The notes under the pieces: generated by a model
Databases searched by the model: none
The model's input: the letters and a program-made list of their open reading frames with translations, nothing else
What the model was told of the DNA's origin: nothing
Position numbers and translations under genes: made by a program
Assembly: GCF_001612945.1 (NCBI RefSeq)
Contig: NZ_BDBK01000012.1
Coordinates: 1 to 64,000 of the forward strand
From: Nocardia inohanensis NBRC 100128
Lineage (GTDB): Bacteria > Actinomycetota > Actinomycetes > Mycobacteriales > Mycobacteriaceae
DNA: 64,000 bases
Direction of reading: 5' to 3'
Shown here: piece after piece, positions 40,860-50,083 of the stretch
Layout of the letters: every line of letters begins with the position of its first letter
Position numbering within the stretch: the stretch's first letter is position 1

Positions 40860-41560
40860 CAGGCGACGCCCCGGACACGCAGGGACTTCTCCAGCAGGAC
40901 GAGGACGGCGGCGGTGCTGTGGGCGCGGATCGCCGGATCGCCGGCGCCGCGCAGTTCCCGCATCATCCAGGGCAGCACCAGCATGAGGATGGTGTGGGCG
41001 AGCACCTCGGCGTCGATATCCGCGCGGATCCAGCCGGCGTCCATGCCCCGGGTCAGTTCGGCGGCGACCAGGGTGGCGGCCATCGCCTCCAAACCGAAGA
41101 GCCGCTGCGACAATTCGGCGTCGATGGCACCCGCCTCCACCAGCAGCAGCCGCATGAACCGCGGATCGCGTTCGATCAGGTCGTAGACGCGCTCCATGCC
41201 CGCGCGCACCCCGTCCAGCAACTCGGGCACACTGGACGCGGTCCCGACCAGCAGGTCGATGCGGAGTGAGTCGAGGAACTTCTCGACGCCGAAATCGATT
41301 ACGTGGTCCAGGATTTCACGCTTGCTGCCGAAGTACCGGTAGATGGTGCCCTGCCCGACCCCGGCGCGCGCGGCGACCGCGGAAATCGCGGTGGCCCCGT
41401 AACCCTGGGCGGTGAACACCTCGTAGGCGGCTTCGATGATCTGCCGGCGCCGCCGCAGCGGAAGCTGTTGCTGCGGCGGCCGGCCGGTGCGCGGGCTTAT
41501 TTCGCGGCCCCGCCCTTCGTCTCGGTGACATCCTTCGGGCCGTAGTCGACGACCAGCCAC
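40859..41560 (-). CDS. TetR/AcrR family transcriptional regulator overlapping the Mce-associated gene
   Basis: A 233-residue regulator; the helix-turn-helix is in the segment TAISAVAARAGVGQGTIYRY followed by FGSKREILDHV (about residues 57-85). The only in-frame start is GTG 41560, 64 bp inside the upstream Mce-associated gene, giving an Arg-rich N-terminal tail; no better start lies between there and the domain. The overlap implies co-transcription with the mce operon. It is the first of a regulator pair and is distinct from the second in C-terminal sequence. Confidence 0.85.
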   Translation of the reverse strand: MAGRRLRPEGCHRDEGRGREISPRTGRPPQQQLPLRRRRQIIEAAYEVFTAQGYGATAISAVAARAGVGQGTIYRYFGSKREILDHVIDFGVEKFLDSLRIDLLVGTASSVPELLDGVRAGMERVYDLIERDPRFMRLLLVEAGAIDAELSQRLFGLEAMAATLVAAELTRGMDAGWIRADIDAEVLAHTILMLVLPWMMRELRGAGDPAIRAHSTAAVLVLLEKSLRVRGVA

Positions 41561-42174
41561 TCGCCGCCGCTCTTGGCGACGGTGACGGTCAGCAGATTGG
41601 GTTTGGTCGCGGCCTCGGCCTGCTGGATGTTCTGGGTGCGCTGGGTGGCGAAGACGGTGACCGCGTACTGGTCGTTGCCCTTGGCCTCCACCGAAGTGCC
41701 GACCACGGTGCCGGTGGCGACGACCTGGGCCTCGGTCATGATCTTGGTGAGGGTGTCGTGGACATCGTTGTAGCGCTTGGTCAGCGCTTCGGAGGTGCCG
41801 CGCTGGACGTTGTCGAAGAAGGCGGGCATGTTCTTGTAATCGTAGGTCAGCGAGCGCAGGGTGTAGTCCTTGGCGACCTCCGCGGCGCGATCGCGGTCGG
41901 CCTGGGCGGTGCGGGTGGTGTCCAGATCGCCGGCGGCGCGGTACCAGCCGACGCCCAGCACGGTCGCCAGGACGGCCAGCGCGGCGGCGGCGCCGATCAG
42001 CAGCGGGTAGACGCGGTCCCGGAATCCCTTGGCGGACATCGTTTCCCGAGTGGGCATCGGCGCGGCCGCAGGCGCGGGTGCGGCGGGCGCGGTCGCGTGC
42101 TTTTCGAGCACCACGGGTTCCACGGTGGCCTCGGCGTTTTCGGTGGTTTCCGGAGTCTTCTCGGTGTCAATCAT
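41497..42174 (-). CDS. Mce-associated membrane protein
   Basis: A 225-residue protein. A Thr/Ala/Pro-rich cytoplasmic tail (1 to about 50) is followed by one membrane helix (about 57-78, PLLIGAAAALAVLATVLGVG). The extracytoplasmic NTF2/VirB8-like domain has EVAKDYTLRSLTYDYKNMPA and GGEWLVVDYG. Such proteins stabilise Mce lipid-import complexes. It starts 14 bases after mceF and is the last structural gene of the operon. Confidence 0.88.
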   Translation of the reverse strand: MIDTEKTPETTENAEATVEPVVLEKHATAPAAPAPAAAPMPTRETMSAKGFRDRVYPLLIGAAAALAVLATVLGVGWYRAAGDLDTTRTAQADRDRAAEVAKDYTLRSLTYDYKNMPAFFDNVQRGTSEALTKRYNDVHDTLTKIMTEAQVVATGTVVGTSVEAKGNDQYAVTVFATQRTQNIQQAEAATKPNLLTVTVAKSGGEWLVVDYGPKDVTETKGGAAK

Positions 42175-42188
42175 GATGAATCTGCTCT

Positions 42189-43139
42189 CTATCGAGGAAC
42201 GTTGATGCCGATATGCGCCGCGCCGTCGCCGGGGAACACCGTGGCCAGCAGATCCACGATCGATCCGGCGTCCACGCGCAGCGGTTTGACGGCGACGGTC
42301 GCGGGCTGCAACGCGGTGGCGATGAAACCCAGGTCGGGGCCGAGCAATTGCAGATACGAGTCGATCCGGGTGACCAGCGGCCCCAGCGGATCGTCGAAGA
42401 TGTTCTCGCCGACATACGAGTAGTTCTGGAACGCGCCGATGATGTGCAGCAGCTCCGGCAGCGCATTGTCGATATCCCCCGCCGCCGCGCTCAGCGTCGG
42501 CGCGCGCCCGTCGAACCGGTCGCCGAGGGTCTGTAGGTTCGAGTACAGCCGCGCGATGGCTTCGCGCTTGTCCCGCAACAGATTCGCGGTCCCGGTCAGC
42601 GCCCTGGTCAGGTTCGCCACATCCGCGTCCCGGCCCTCGAATCCGGCCGCGACCGTGGTGGCCAGATGCTGGATCCGGCTCGGATCCAGTTGCGCGGTAA
42701 GGGCATCCAGCTTGGCGAGCGCGTCACCGACGGTGGTGGCGATCTTCACCTGCCGCTGCGGCACGATACTGCCGTCGTGCAGGAACGGCCCGGCGGTCCC
42801 GCTCGGCCGGAAGTCCAGGAACTGCTCCCCCGCCGCCGACAGGTTGGCGATCTGCACCACGCTGTCCACCGGAATCCGGTACTTGGCGTCGTACTCGACC
42901 CGTACCGCCAAACCCTTTGTCGTGGCGCCGATCTCGCGCACCTTGCCGATCGGCAGCCCGCGCAGCGTCACCTCGGAGGTCTTCATCAACCCGCCCGAGG
43001 AATCGATCAGGATGGTCACCGTGTTCAGGTCGCGCCGCGGATCCAGGTTCAGCACGCCCACGGCCATATAGCTGCCGCACACCAGGGTGAGCACCATGAG
43101 CAGGATCAGCGAGACCGGCCCGGAGAGTGAGAGTTTCAT
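42189..43139 (-). CDS. mceF: MceF-like substrate-binding protein of the Mce transporter
   Basis: A 316-residue MlaD/MCE-domain protein with one N-terminal membrane helix (SLILLMVLTLVCGSYMAVGV). The MCE domain (about 35-115) has VTLRGLPIGKVREI and GEQFLDFRP, and a helical Mce_II region follows. It is the sixth Mce gene in canonical order and is shorter than typical MceF because it lacks the long Pro-rich tail. It starts four bases before the mceE stop. It would form part of the hexameric lipid tunnel. Confidence 0.9.
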   Translation of the reverse strand: MKLSLSGPVSLILLMVLTLVCGSYMAVGVLNLDPRRDLNTVTILIDSSGGLMKTSEVTLRGLPIGKVREIGATTKGLAVRVEYDAKYRIPVDSVVQIANLSAAGEQFLDFRPSGTAGPFLHDGSIVPQRQVKIATTVGDALAKLDALTAQLDPSRIQHLATTVAAGFEGRDADVANLTRALTGTANLLRDKREAIARLYSNLQTLGDRFDGRAPTLSAAAGDIDNALPELLHIIGAFQNYSYVGENIFDDPLGPLVTRIDSYLQLLGPDLGFIATALQPATVAVKPLRVDAGSIVDLLATVFPGDGAAHIGINVPR

Positions 43140-44149
43140 GGCACCATCCCGATGGAACGCAGTGTGGTGACGACCTGATCGGCCTGCACGTCGGTGGCGA
43201 CGCCGCGCACCCGCACATCGGGCGAGTTCAGGAACGGAATCAGCTTCTCGCGCAACAGCGTGTAGAAGGTGTCGGTGTTCTCGCGCAGGGTGATATCGGA
43301 GTAGGCGACGGTCAGCGCGGTCGGCGCGAGCACCTGCACGATGGAGTGGAAGTCGCCCACGTGCGGCAGCAGCAGGTCACCGGCGTTCCCGGCCAGCCCG
43401 CCGCCGCTGATGATCAGCTTGACCACGTTCAACAGCACATCCGACAGACCCGCCGCGCGTGCCGGCCCGGCGGTGAGGATGGTGTCGACCGAACCCCGCC
43501 CGGACTCCAGCTTCGATGAGATCTGTTGTGCCGAAGCGAGAATGCTGTCCAGCTCGGCGGTGTGCCCGGCCATATCGGCCAGCGCCGCCCGGCCCGCCCG
43601 GTTGATCCGGTCCAGCTCGGCCGGATCGGCCGGGAAGGCCGCGTTCACATCGGTGATGAGCTGCTGCATATCGCTCCAGCGACCGCCGGTGATGATGTTG
43701 GACAGCGCGCGCAGAATGTCCTCCACATTGGTGGCGGGCACGGTCTGCGACACCGGGATCACATCACCGTTGCGCAGGAACCCGGTGTCGGAGTTCTTCG
43801 GCGCTTCCAATGCGATGTGGATATCGCCGAGGATGGTGCTCTGCCGCAGTTCCGCGGTGGTGGTCTTGGGCAGTTTGGCGTCGCTCTTGATCTGCACGGT
43901 GGCGATCGCGGTGCTGCCGATCAGCTCGATGTGATCGAGCATGCCGACCTCGACGCCGTCGGCGATCACCTTGGCGCGATCGGGCAGGTTCAGCACCGAC
44001 CCGAATTCGATACGCACGGTGAAGGTGTCACCGCTGGGATAGGTGCCCGGGATCGGAATGTCGGTGGCCTTCACCCCGCACCCGCTGACCAGCAGGGTCA
44101 CCGCGGTGAGCGCGGGCAACAGGCGCAGGGCCAGACGTTGGTGCCTCAT
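43136..44149 (-). CDS. mceE: MceE-like lipoprotein of the Mce transporter
   Basis: A 337-residue protein with a lipobox (LLVSGC at about residue 23; the MceE position is normally a lipoprotein, LprK-like). The MCE domain follows (FTVRIEFGSVLNLPDRAKVI, DGVEVGMLDHIELI) and then a helical region. It overlaps neighbours on both sides by four bases. It would anchor the Mce complex at the membrane face and take part in lipid uptake. Confidence 0.92.
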   Translation of the reverse strand: MRHQRLALRLLPALTAVTLLVSGCGVKATDIPIPGTYPSGDTFTVRIEFGSVLNLPDRAKVIADGVEVGMLDHIELIGSTAIATVQIKSDAKLPKTTTAELRQSTILGDIHIALEAPKNSDTGFLRNGDVIPVSQTVPATNVEDILRALSNIITGGRWSDMQQLITDVNAAFPADPAELDRINRAGRAALADMAGHTAELDSILASAQQISSKLESGRGSVDTILTAGPARAAGLSDVLLNVVKLIISGGGLAGNAGDLLLPHVGDFHSIVQVLAPTALTVAYSDITLRENTDTFYTLLREKLIPFLNSPDVRVRGVATDVQADQVVTTLRSIGMVP

Positions 44150-45066
44150 CTATCCCCCGCCTTCGGCAGCTGTGCGGCCAGCGGCGGCAACACCGCCAGC
44201 AGCGAGGCGATATCGCCCTGATGCTCCTGCACGAAGTTGTGCGCCACCGGCAGGTACAGGTCCAGGAACTGATACACCTGCGAGTCGTACTTGGCCACAT
44301 TGCGCGCCAGCACCGGCAGCAGCTCGACCGCGATATCCACGGCCCCGGCGAATTCGGTGGAGAAGTCGCCGATGAGTTGGAGTCCGGCGCGCAGATTATC
44401 GAGCACCTGCGCCATATCCGGCCAGTTGGTCACGAACATGGTGGTGAGGGTGTCGAGGTTCTCGACCAATCGCCGGAACACCACATCCTTCTGATCCGGA
44501 TCGCCCACGATCGCCGAAAGTCGTTGCAGCAGTTGATTGAATTGCTGCCCGGTGCCGTCGATGGCCTTGTCGGCGGCGGTCAGGGTCTCGTTGAGCAGGG
44601 CGTCCTGTCCGGTCGTCCCGCCGGTCAGATCACCCGCGATCTTGCCCATGGCGTCCAGGGCCTGACTGATGCCGATCGGAGTCTTGGTGTGGTCCAGGGG
44701 AATACATTTGCCGGTGTCGAACCGGTCCCCACCGGTGTACGGCTTGGTCAGCTCCACATGCCGGTCGGTCACGATGGAGCTCGACATGGTGACCGCCTGG
44801 ATATCGGCGGGCAGTTTCACCTTCGGCCCGACGCTCATGGTGACCTTCATGCGGTCGCCCTGCGCCTCGATCTTGGACACGGTGCCGACCTCGACACCGA
44901 GCATGGTCACACTGTTGCCCTCGTAAAGCCCTACGGTGTCGGCGAATTCGGCGCATACGCTCTGTTTCGCGTCGCGTGCCGTATTCGCCCATGTCACCCC
45001 GCCGGCGACGGTCGCCATCGCGACGACCGCGGCCGCGGCTACGAGTGCTGGTCTACCCCAACTCAT
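44146..45066 (-). CDS. mceD: MceD-like protein of the Mce transporter
   Basis: A 306-residue protein with an N-terminal membrane helix (ALVAAAAVVAMATVAGGVTW) and MCE domain (ADTVGLYEGNSVTMLGVEVG, then TDRHVELTKPYTGG). A Mce-specific helical region follows. The ATG directly follows the mceC stop. It has the usual size range, though without the long C-terminal Pro-rich tail found in some MceD proteins. Confidence 0.9.
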   Translation of the reverse strand: MSWGRPALVAAAAVVAMATVAGGVTWANTARDAKQSVCAEFADTVGLYEGNSVTMLGVEVGTVSKIEAQGDRMKVTMSVGPKVKLPADIQAVTMSSSIVTDRHVELTKPYTGGDRFDTGKCIPLDHTKTPIGISQALDAMGKIAGDLTGGTTGQDALLNETLTAADKAIDGTGQQFNQLLQRLSAIVGDPDQKDVVFRRLVENLDTLTTMFVTNWPDMAQVLDNLRAGLQLIGDFSTEFAGAVDIAVELLPVLARNVAKYDSQVYQFLDLYLPVAHNFVQEHQGDIASLLAVLPPLAAQLPKAGDR

Positions 45067-46080
45067 TCAGCACGCCTTGCCTTCGTAGGGAATGCACACC
45101 TGAACGCCCGCGGCCGGATTCGCCACCGCGACCTTGGTGCCCAGTACGCCGTTGAGTTTCGTGATCACATCGCGCAGCCCGTTGATCACGATGTCGAGCC
45201 GGTTCGGGTCCTCGAACACCTTCGAGAACAGCTGCTCGAACTGGGTGACGGTGGGCTCGATGCTGTCGCCGTAGACCATGATCGGCCGGTGCAACACGAT
45301 GAGCAGCCGTTTCACCAGGTTGAACAGCCCGACGATATCGTCCTTGCGGTTGCCGAGCTTGTCGGCGACCTCGCCCAGCTGTTTGACGAAATCGGCCAGC
45401 ACCGCCTTGTCGTCGGCGATCGCGGCGATGTACTCGTCCGACACCTGGAGCGCCCCGTCGAGCTGGCGGGTGCGGTCGGCGAGCAGGCCGGTCAGCTCGT
45501 TGGCATTGGTGAGCACGCCGCGCAGCGCGTCCGGCTGCGAGGCCAGGGCCCGGTTCAGCTCGCCGATGGTGGAGCGCATGGTGGTGGCATCCACCTGGCT
45601 GAAGATCGGCGTGCCCTTGTCGAGGATATCGCTGAGCTCGAACGGCGTGGCGGTGCGTTCGGGCGGAATATGCTTGCCGCCCAGCGCTTTATCCCCCGCC
45701 GGCGCCAGCGCCAGATAGTGACCGCCGATCGGCGTCAGCATCTTGACCTCGACGGCGGACAGCTCACCCACCTTCACCTCGCTGTTCACGGTGAAGCTGA
45801 CCTCCACATGGTCGCCGACCAGTTCCACCGCCCGGATCTTGCCGACATTGATCCCGGCCACCCGCACCTCGTCACCGGAGCGCGCGCCACCGGAGATCTT
45901 GAAGTCGGCGATGTAGGTGCGCTGCCCGAACGGGATCACGTACAGCGCGCCCGCCGCCAGCAGCAGAACGCCGCAGATCGCGACACCCGCTATGCCCCAG
46001 CGCAATTGACGAGGCTGGTCGCCGCGACCGGCCAGCAGTTCCCGAATCAGCTCGCCGAAGTAGGTGATCAAACCCTTCAT
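45067..46080 (-). CDS. mceC: MceC-like protein of the Mce transporter
   Basis: A 337-residue protein with a membrane helix after a basic N-terminus (GIAGVAICGVLLLAAGALYV). The MCE domain has FKISGGARSGDEVRVAGINV and MLTPIGGHYLAL, and the protein ends in a Cys-containing tail. ATG 46080 overlaps the mceB stop (ATGA); the upstream in-frame TTG 46086 is not needed. It would be one of six Mce subunits. Confidence 0.9.
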   Translation of the reverse strand: MKGLITYFGELIRELLAGRGDQPRQLRWGIAGVAICGVLLLAAGALYVIPFGQRTYIADFKISGGARSGDEVRVAGINVGKIRAVELVGDHVEVSFTVNSEVKVGELSAVEVKMLTPIGGHYLALAPAGDKALGGKHIPPERTATPFELSDILDKGTPIFSQVDATTMRSTIGELNRALASQPDALRGVLTNANELTGLLADRTRQLDGALQVSDEYIAAIADDKAVLADFVKQLGEVADKLGNRKDDIVGLFNLVKRLLIVLHRPIMVYGDSIEPTVTQFEQLFSKVFEDPNRLDIVINGLRDVITKLNGVLGTKVAVANPAAGVQVCIPYEGKAC

Positions 46081-47084
46081 TTGCAAATCACCAGGTCCTG
46101 GGTCGAGAGCACCGCGCCCACTACGGCGGGCAGGGCGGCTTCACCGTTCGTGCAGGTGATGCGGGGTTTCACGCCTTCGCCGGGCACCGCGTCATTGAGG
46201 CCGGTGACCACCTGCGGAGCGATGGCGAGCAGATCGGTGAGCTGGTTCGTCGCGGGCACCAGCCGGCGGATGAAACTGTCCATCGGGCCGTAGGCGATGT
46301 CGTAGGCGTCGCGGGCCTCCTCCAGCACCGGAATCAGCGGTCCCAGTACGGAATTGGCCCTGTCGACGGCGTTGAGCATGGTCTGTTCCTTGCTGGTGAA
46401 CTGGCGCAGGATCCCCGCCAGCTGCTGCACCAGATCCCCCACCGCCTGCGATTTTCCGCCGATGGATTCCGAGACCAGGCCCAGGTTGCGCACCAGCAGC
46501 ACGATCACCGCTTCACTGTTGCGGGCCTGCTTGGTGAGCTTGTCCAGATCGGCCAGCACCGGGCCGATGCCGGAGCCGTCACCTTGGATGACGCGAAGCA
46601 GGTTGTCGCCGAACTGGTTGAGCTGGGCCGGATCCAAGGTTTCGAACAGCGGTTTGAATCCGTTGAACAGCTTGGACACATCGAAGCTGGCGATGGTGCG
46701 CTCCACCGGAATGGTCGATCCCACCTTCAGTTTCGGACCCGCGTCGCCCTCGGTGAGCAGCTCCACATAGCGCTGGCCGATCAGATTCTGATAGCGCACA
46801 GCGGCTTTGGTCTTCTCGTAGATGGGGCGCGCCTCATCCACCGTGAAGTGCACGCGGGCGCGGGTGCCGTCCAGCTCGACGGTCTCGACCTTGCCCACCG
46901 CGACCCCGGACATGCGCACCGAATCACCGGCGAACAGGCCCGAGACATCGGTGAACACGGCATCGTAGGTGACCTTCTCCCCCGGGATCGGGGTGCGCAG
47001 CGCGGTCACGATGAACACCGAGCAGGCGGCCACGATGAGCAGGAACACCGTCAGTTTGACGGCCGACTTGCCGACCTCGTTCAT
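46077..47084 (-). CDS. mceB: MceB-like protein of the Mce transporter
   Basis: A 335-residue protein with an N-terminal membrane helix (AVKLTVFLLIVAACSVFIVT). The MCE domain has VFTDVSGLFAGDSVRMSGVA and YQNLIGQRYVELL. The helical Mce_II region extends to residue ~290, and two Cys lie near the end. It overlaps mceA and mceC by four bases each. Confidence 0.92.
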   Translation of the reverse strand: MNEVGKSAVKLTVFLLIVAACSVFIVTALRTPIPGEKVTYDAVFTDVSGLFAGDSVRMSGVAVGKVETVELDGTRARVHFTVDEARPIYEKTKAAVRYQNLIGQRYVELLTEGDAGPKLKVGSTIPVERTIASFDVSKLFNGFKPLFETLDPAQLNQFGDNLLRVIQGDGSGIGPVLADLDKLTKQARNSEAVIVLLVRNLGLVSESIGGKSQAVGDLVQQLAGILRQFTSKEQTMLNAVDRANSVLGPLIPVLEEARDAYDIAYGPMDSFIRRLVPATNQLTDLLAIAPQVVTGLNDAVPGEGVKPRITCTNGEAALPAVVGAVLSTQDLVICK

Positions 47085-48106
47085 TTCCCACCCCCGAGCG
47101 AATCGGCCAGGTACGGCATGTTTTTCGCGATGAGCTCCACTTGCAGCTGAACGTGGCCGTCCAACACCGGGAAGGCTTCGTTCATGGCGCGCAGCAGGTT
47201 CGGCACCCGGTTGTAGGCCGGAGCGACCGTGCCGATCGATATCGCGACGGGCACCGCCAGATCCAGCACGCCCGACAGCACCGGCTTCAGGTTCGGGTTG
47301 TTTGTCTGCAAGAGATTCGAAATCCCTTGCAGCACCGCCACATCGACGCCTTCTGTGGCCTTGTTGGTGCGCGCCCGGTTCTCGGTCTCGCCGAAGTAGG
47401 CGCTCTGTTCGAGCACGGCGAGCACGGCGTGCCCGGCCGACGGGGTGAGATCGCGGAACGCGCCCGTCATATCCGCGCCGATCTCCAGATAGTGCGCGAG
47501 CGGGGCCTGCTGACCGTCGGCCAGCATGCGCGCGGTCTCGAAGAACGATCGCAGCACCGGGCCGATGGTGCTCGCATTGTCGAGCATGAGATCGATCAGC
47601 CGGCGCACGGTGTCCGAGTCGAGCACCTGGGTGAGCTTGGCCGCCCGCCGGAACACCCCCGCCACCGTCGCATTGGTGGCGTTCTCGCCGATGCTGAGAA
47701 TGCTGTGCTCCTTCAGCTGCCCGGTGCTGGTGCCCGCCACCAATTCGACAGCGCTGGAACCGAATACGTTCGACGAGGTGAAGCGCGCGGTCACATCGTC
47801 GGTGAGCGCGGCCGCCTGACCGCGCTCGATCTCCACCTTGATGCGCTGATGCCCGTAGCCGACGGTCTCCACCTCGCGCACGGTGCCGACCGCGTAACCG
47901 CGGAACTTCACCTCCGCGCCCGGCGCCAACCCTTCACCGAGGGTGGCCGCGTCGATGGTGAGCTGGAACCGGTCCGCGAAACCGCCCTTGGCATAGGAGC
48001 TCACGACCAGCGTCACCGTCACGAGGACCACGGCGATGACCACTCCGCGCAATCGCAGCGCCCACGGTCCGGCCGCGCGGCCGGAATGATCCTTGAATAC
48101 CGCCAT
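47081..48106 (-). CDS. mceA: MceA-like protein of the Mce transporter
   Basis: A 341-residue protein with a membrane helix (VVIAVVLVTVTLVVSSYAKG). The MCE domain has DAATLGEGLAPGAEVKFRGY and FGSSAVELV, and a helical region follows. ATG 48106 lies two bases after the yrbEB stop; a longer ORF that reads into yrbEB in another frame is rejected. It is the first Mce subunit gene and follows the two permease genes as in mce1-mce4 operons. Confidence 0.92.
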   Translation of the reverse strand: MAVFKDHSGRAAGPWALRLRGVVIAVVLVTVTLVVSSYAKGGFADRFQLTIDAATLGEGLAPGAEVKFRGYAVGTVREVETVGYGHQRIKVEIERGQAAALTDDVTARFTSSNVFGSSAVELVAGTSTGQLKEHSILSIGENATNATVAGVFRRAAKLTQVLDSDTVRRLIDLMLDNASTIGPVLRSFFETARMLADGQQAPLAHYLEIGADMTGAFRDLTPSAGHAVLAVLEQSAYFGETENRARTNKATEGVDVAVLQGISNLLQTNNPNLKPVLSGVLDLAVPVAISIGTVAPAYNRVPNLLRAMNEAFPVLDGHVQLQVELIAKNMPYLADSLGGGK

Positions 48107-48108
48107 GA

Positions 48109-48978
48109 CTACCCCGAGATCCGGATGCCGACATCCAGGCCCCAGATCACGATCGTCAGGATCATGTCCAGGATGACCACCAGCACCAGGCTGGCGCGGA
48201 TGGCGCGACCGGAGGCCCGGCCCACACCCTCCGGACCGCCGCTGGCGTAAAACCCCTGGTAGCCGTGGATGAGAATGATTGCGACCACGAAGATCGTCGC
48301 CTTGATCAACGAGGCGACCACGTCGCTCGGTTGCAGGAAGGCGTCGAAATAGTGGTAGTAGGTGCCGGACGACTGCCCGTGCAGCACGTTCACCACCGTC
48401 GCGCACGACAGGTACGACAGGATGAGCGTGAGCAGGTGCAGCGGCACGATGGTGATCACACCGGCGATGACGCGGGTGGTCACCACGAAAGGCATGGGCC
48501 GCAGGCCGATCGCCTCCAGGGCGTCGATCTCCTCGGAGATGCGCATGGCCCCGATCTCGGCCGTCATCCGGCAACCCGCCTGTGCCGCGAAGCCGATGGC
48601 GGCCACCATGGGAGCCATCTCGCGGGTATTGGCGTAGGCCGAGACGAAGCCGGTGAGCGGGCCCATGCCGACCATGTTCAGCGCGGTGAAACCCTCCACG
48701 CCGATGGAGCCGCCGACCGCGATACCGAGGAAGGCCAGCACCGCCACGGTGCCGCCGCCGACGATGATCGCCCCGGAACCCCAGGTGATGTCGGAGAGGA
48801 TGAGCATGGTCTGGCGGCGATACACCCGCAGCGTGTGCGGGATGGCGGCCAGTACCTCGTAGACGAAAGTCGCCTGGTGGCCCAGGGATTCGAACACCCC
48901 GGCCGGCGCCTGCACGGCTTTGCCGGCCAGCTGGCCGACCGCGCCGAGGGGTTGATAGCGGGCAGGTACTTGAGTCAT
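48109..48978 (-). CDS. yrbEB: YrbEB-like MlaE-family permease
   Basis: A 289-residue inner-membrane permease with about six membrane segments. It shows the MlaE/YrbE landmark AAIGFAAQAGCRMTAEIGAM (family: G-x-T/R-x-x-ELG) and the EQ-loop-like MRISEEIDALEAIGLRPMPF. The ATG overlaps the yrbEA stop by one base (TGATG). Together with YrbEA and a shared ATPase (MceG/Mkl, not in the window) it would drive lipid import. Confidence 0.93.
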   Translation of the reverse strand: MTQVPARYQPLGAVGQLAGKAVQAPAGVFESLGHQATFVYEVLAAIPHTLRVYRRQTMLILSDITWGSGAIIVGGGTVAVLAFLGIAVGGSIGVEGFTALNMVGMGPLTGFVSAYANTREMAPMVAAIGFAAQAGCRMTAEIGAMRISEEIDALEAIGLRPMPFVVTTRVIAGVITIVPLHLLTLILSYLSCATVVNVLHGQSSGTYYHYFDAFLQPSDVVASLIKATIFVVAIILIHGYQGFYASGGPEGVGRASGRAIRASLVLVVILDMILTIVIWGLDVGIRISG

Positions 48979-49808
48979 CAGCCCACCTGTGTCGGTATGA
49001 ACATCGAAACCAGCTGGGTGACAACCAGATTCACGCCGAAGGCGGCGATCACGCCGATCACCACGGCCGCGTTCACGGCATTGGCGACGCCCTTCGGGCC
49101 CGAGGTGGCCTCCAAACCGCGCTGGCACGAGACGACCAGCACGATCACCCCGAAGATGATCGATTTCACGATGGCCACCACCAGGTCGCTCATTTTCGCG
49201 AAGGCGGCGAAGGCGCTCAGGTAGCTGCCGGGCGTGACGCCCTGGAAGCCGACCGCGATCACATAACCGGTGAAGACGCCCATGAAGATTATCAGCATGC
49301 AGAGCAGCGGCGTGAGCGCGATCATGGCCGCCAGGCGCGGCGCGACGAGACGGCGGATCGGGTCGATTCCCATGGTGCGCAAGGCATCCACCTCATCGCG
49401 GATGGTGCGCGCGCCCAGATCCGAGGCGATGGCCGAACCGGCGGCACCGCCCAGCAGCAGCGCGGTCACCATGGGCGCGCCCTGCCGGATCACGCCCAGC
49501 CCGCCCGCCGCGCCCGAGACCGAGCTCGCACCGACCTGCTGGGTCAGGCTGCCGACCTGCACCGCGACGATGACGCCGAACGGAACCGCAACCAGCACAG
49601 CGGGAATCGCGGTAACGCTGACGATGAACCAGCCCTGTTGTAGCGTCTCACGCCACGGATGCCGCAGCCGGACGATGTCGAGCACCAGGTAGCGGAAGGC
49701 CGCCACCGCCAGTTGCAGCGTTCGCCCGAATGTCCGCAGCCCCGAGAGCACGAACTCGACGGCAGGCCGTACGTACGGCTCCGGCCCCCGAATGACCTTG
49801 TCGACCAA
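48978..49808 (-). CDS. yrbEA: YrbEA-like MlaE-family permease
   Basis: A 276-residue permease and the first gene of the mce operon. It has about six membrane segments, with LLGGAAGSAIASDLGARTIR followed by DEVDALRTMGIDPIRRLVAP in the conserved MlaE position. The start codon is TTG 49808, just after an in-frame TAG, with GGGTGG about seven bases upstream; no ATG/GTG is available. The palindromic operator candidate lies about 95 bases upstream. Confidence 0.9.
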   Translation of the reverse strand: MVDKVIRGPEPYVRPAVEFVLSGLRTFGRTLQLAVAAFRYLVLDIVRLRHPWRETLQQGWFIVSVTAIPAVLVAVPFGVIVAVQVGSLTQQVGASSVSGAAGGLGVIRQGAPMVTALLLGGAAGSAIASDLGARTIRDEVDALRTMGIDPIRRLVAPRLAAMIALTPLLCMLIIFMGVFTGYVIAVGFQGVTPGSYLSAFAAFAKMSDLVVAIVKSIIFGVIVLVVSCQRGLEATSGPKGVANAVNAAVVIGVIAAFGVNLVVTQLVSMFIPTQVG

Positions 49809-49900
49809 TGTCTACCACCCCACGTCCCCACTGTGGTCGATGCCGACCGGCGCGTTCGATTCGCCGGTACCGACTGGCCGAGACAGTAATACACATTTCG

Positions 49901-49916
49901 GACTGACGTGTCAGTC
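49901..49916. promoter_or_regulatory. Palindromic TetR-type operator candidate upstream of the mce operon
   Basis: GACTGAC and GTCAGTC, perfect 7-bp arms with a 2-nt spacer, in the otherwise featureless 275-base region between the mce and alkane operons. It lies 93-108 bases before the yrbEA start, next to AT-rich sequence on the minus-strand promoter side. The size and symmetry fit a TetR-dimer site; the two TetR genes at the operon end are natural candidates (inference). Confidence 0.5.
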
Positions 49917-50030
49917 TTCACGAATTTTGTTGCTGGGGTTGACCTACGGGGGCGTTGTATTGGAAGATGCGCAGCTCAGCGCGTTTCAGCCTGCATAACA
50001 AGGCATTTCGGCAATGGTTCAGCAAATAGC

Positions 50031-50066
50031 AATGCCGCCGAACCAAGCGTCTGATTCGGCGGCATT
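50031..50066 (-). terminator. Terminator hairpin after the alkane operon
   Basis: A perfect 12-bp stem (AATGCCGCCGAA and complement) with a 12-nt loop, just beyond the rubredoxin reductase stop, followed on the minus strand by GCTATTTGCT. It separates the alk operon from the mce promoter region. Confidence 0.65.
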
Positions 50067-50083
50067 TCAGTTATTGCGAGGGG

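Noticed and set aside
44221..46293. 690-residue plus-strand ORF across mceB, mceC and mceD
   Set aside because: It runs antisense to three genes with clear MCE domains and has no recognisable motif.
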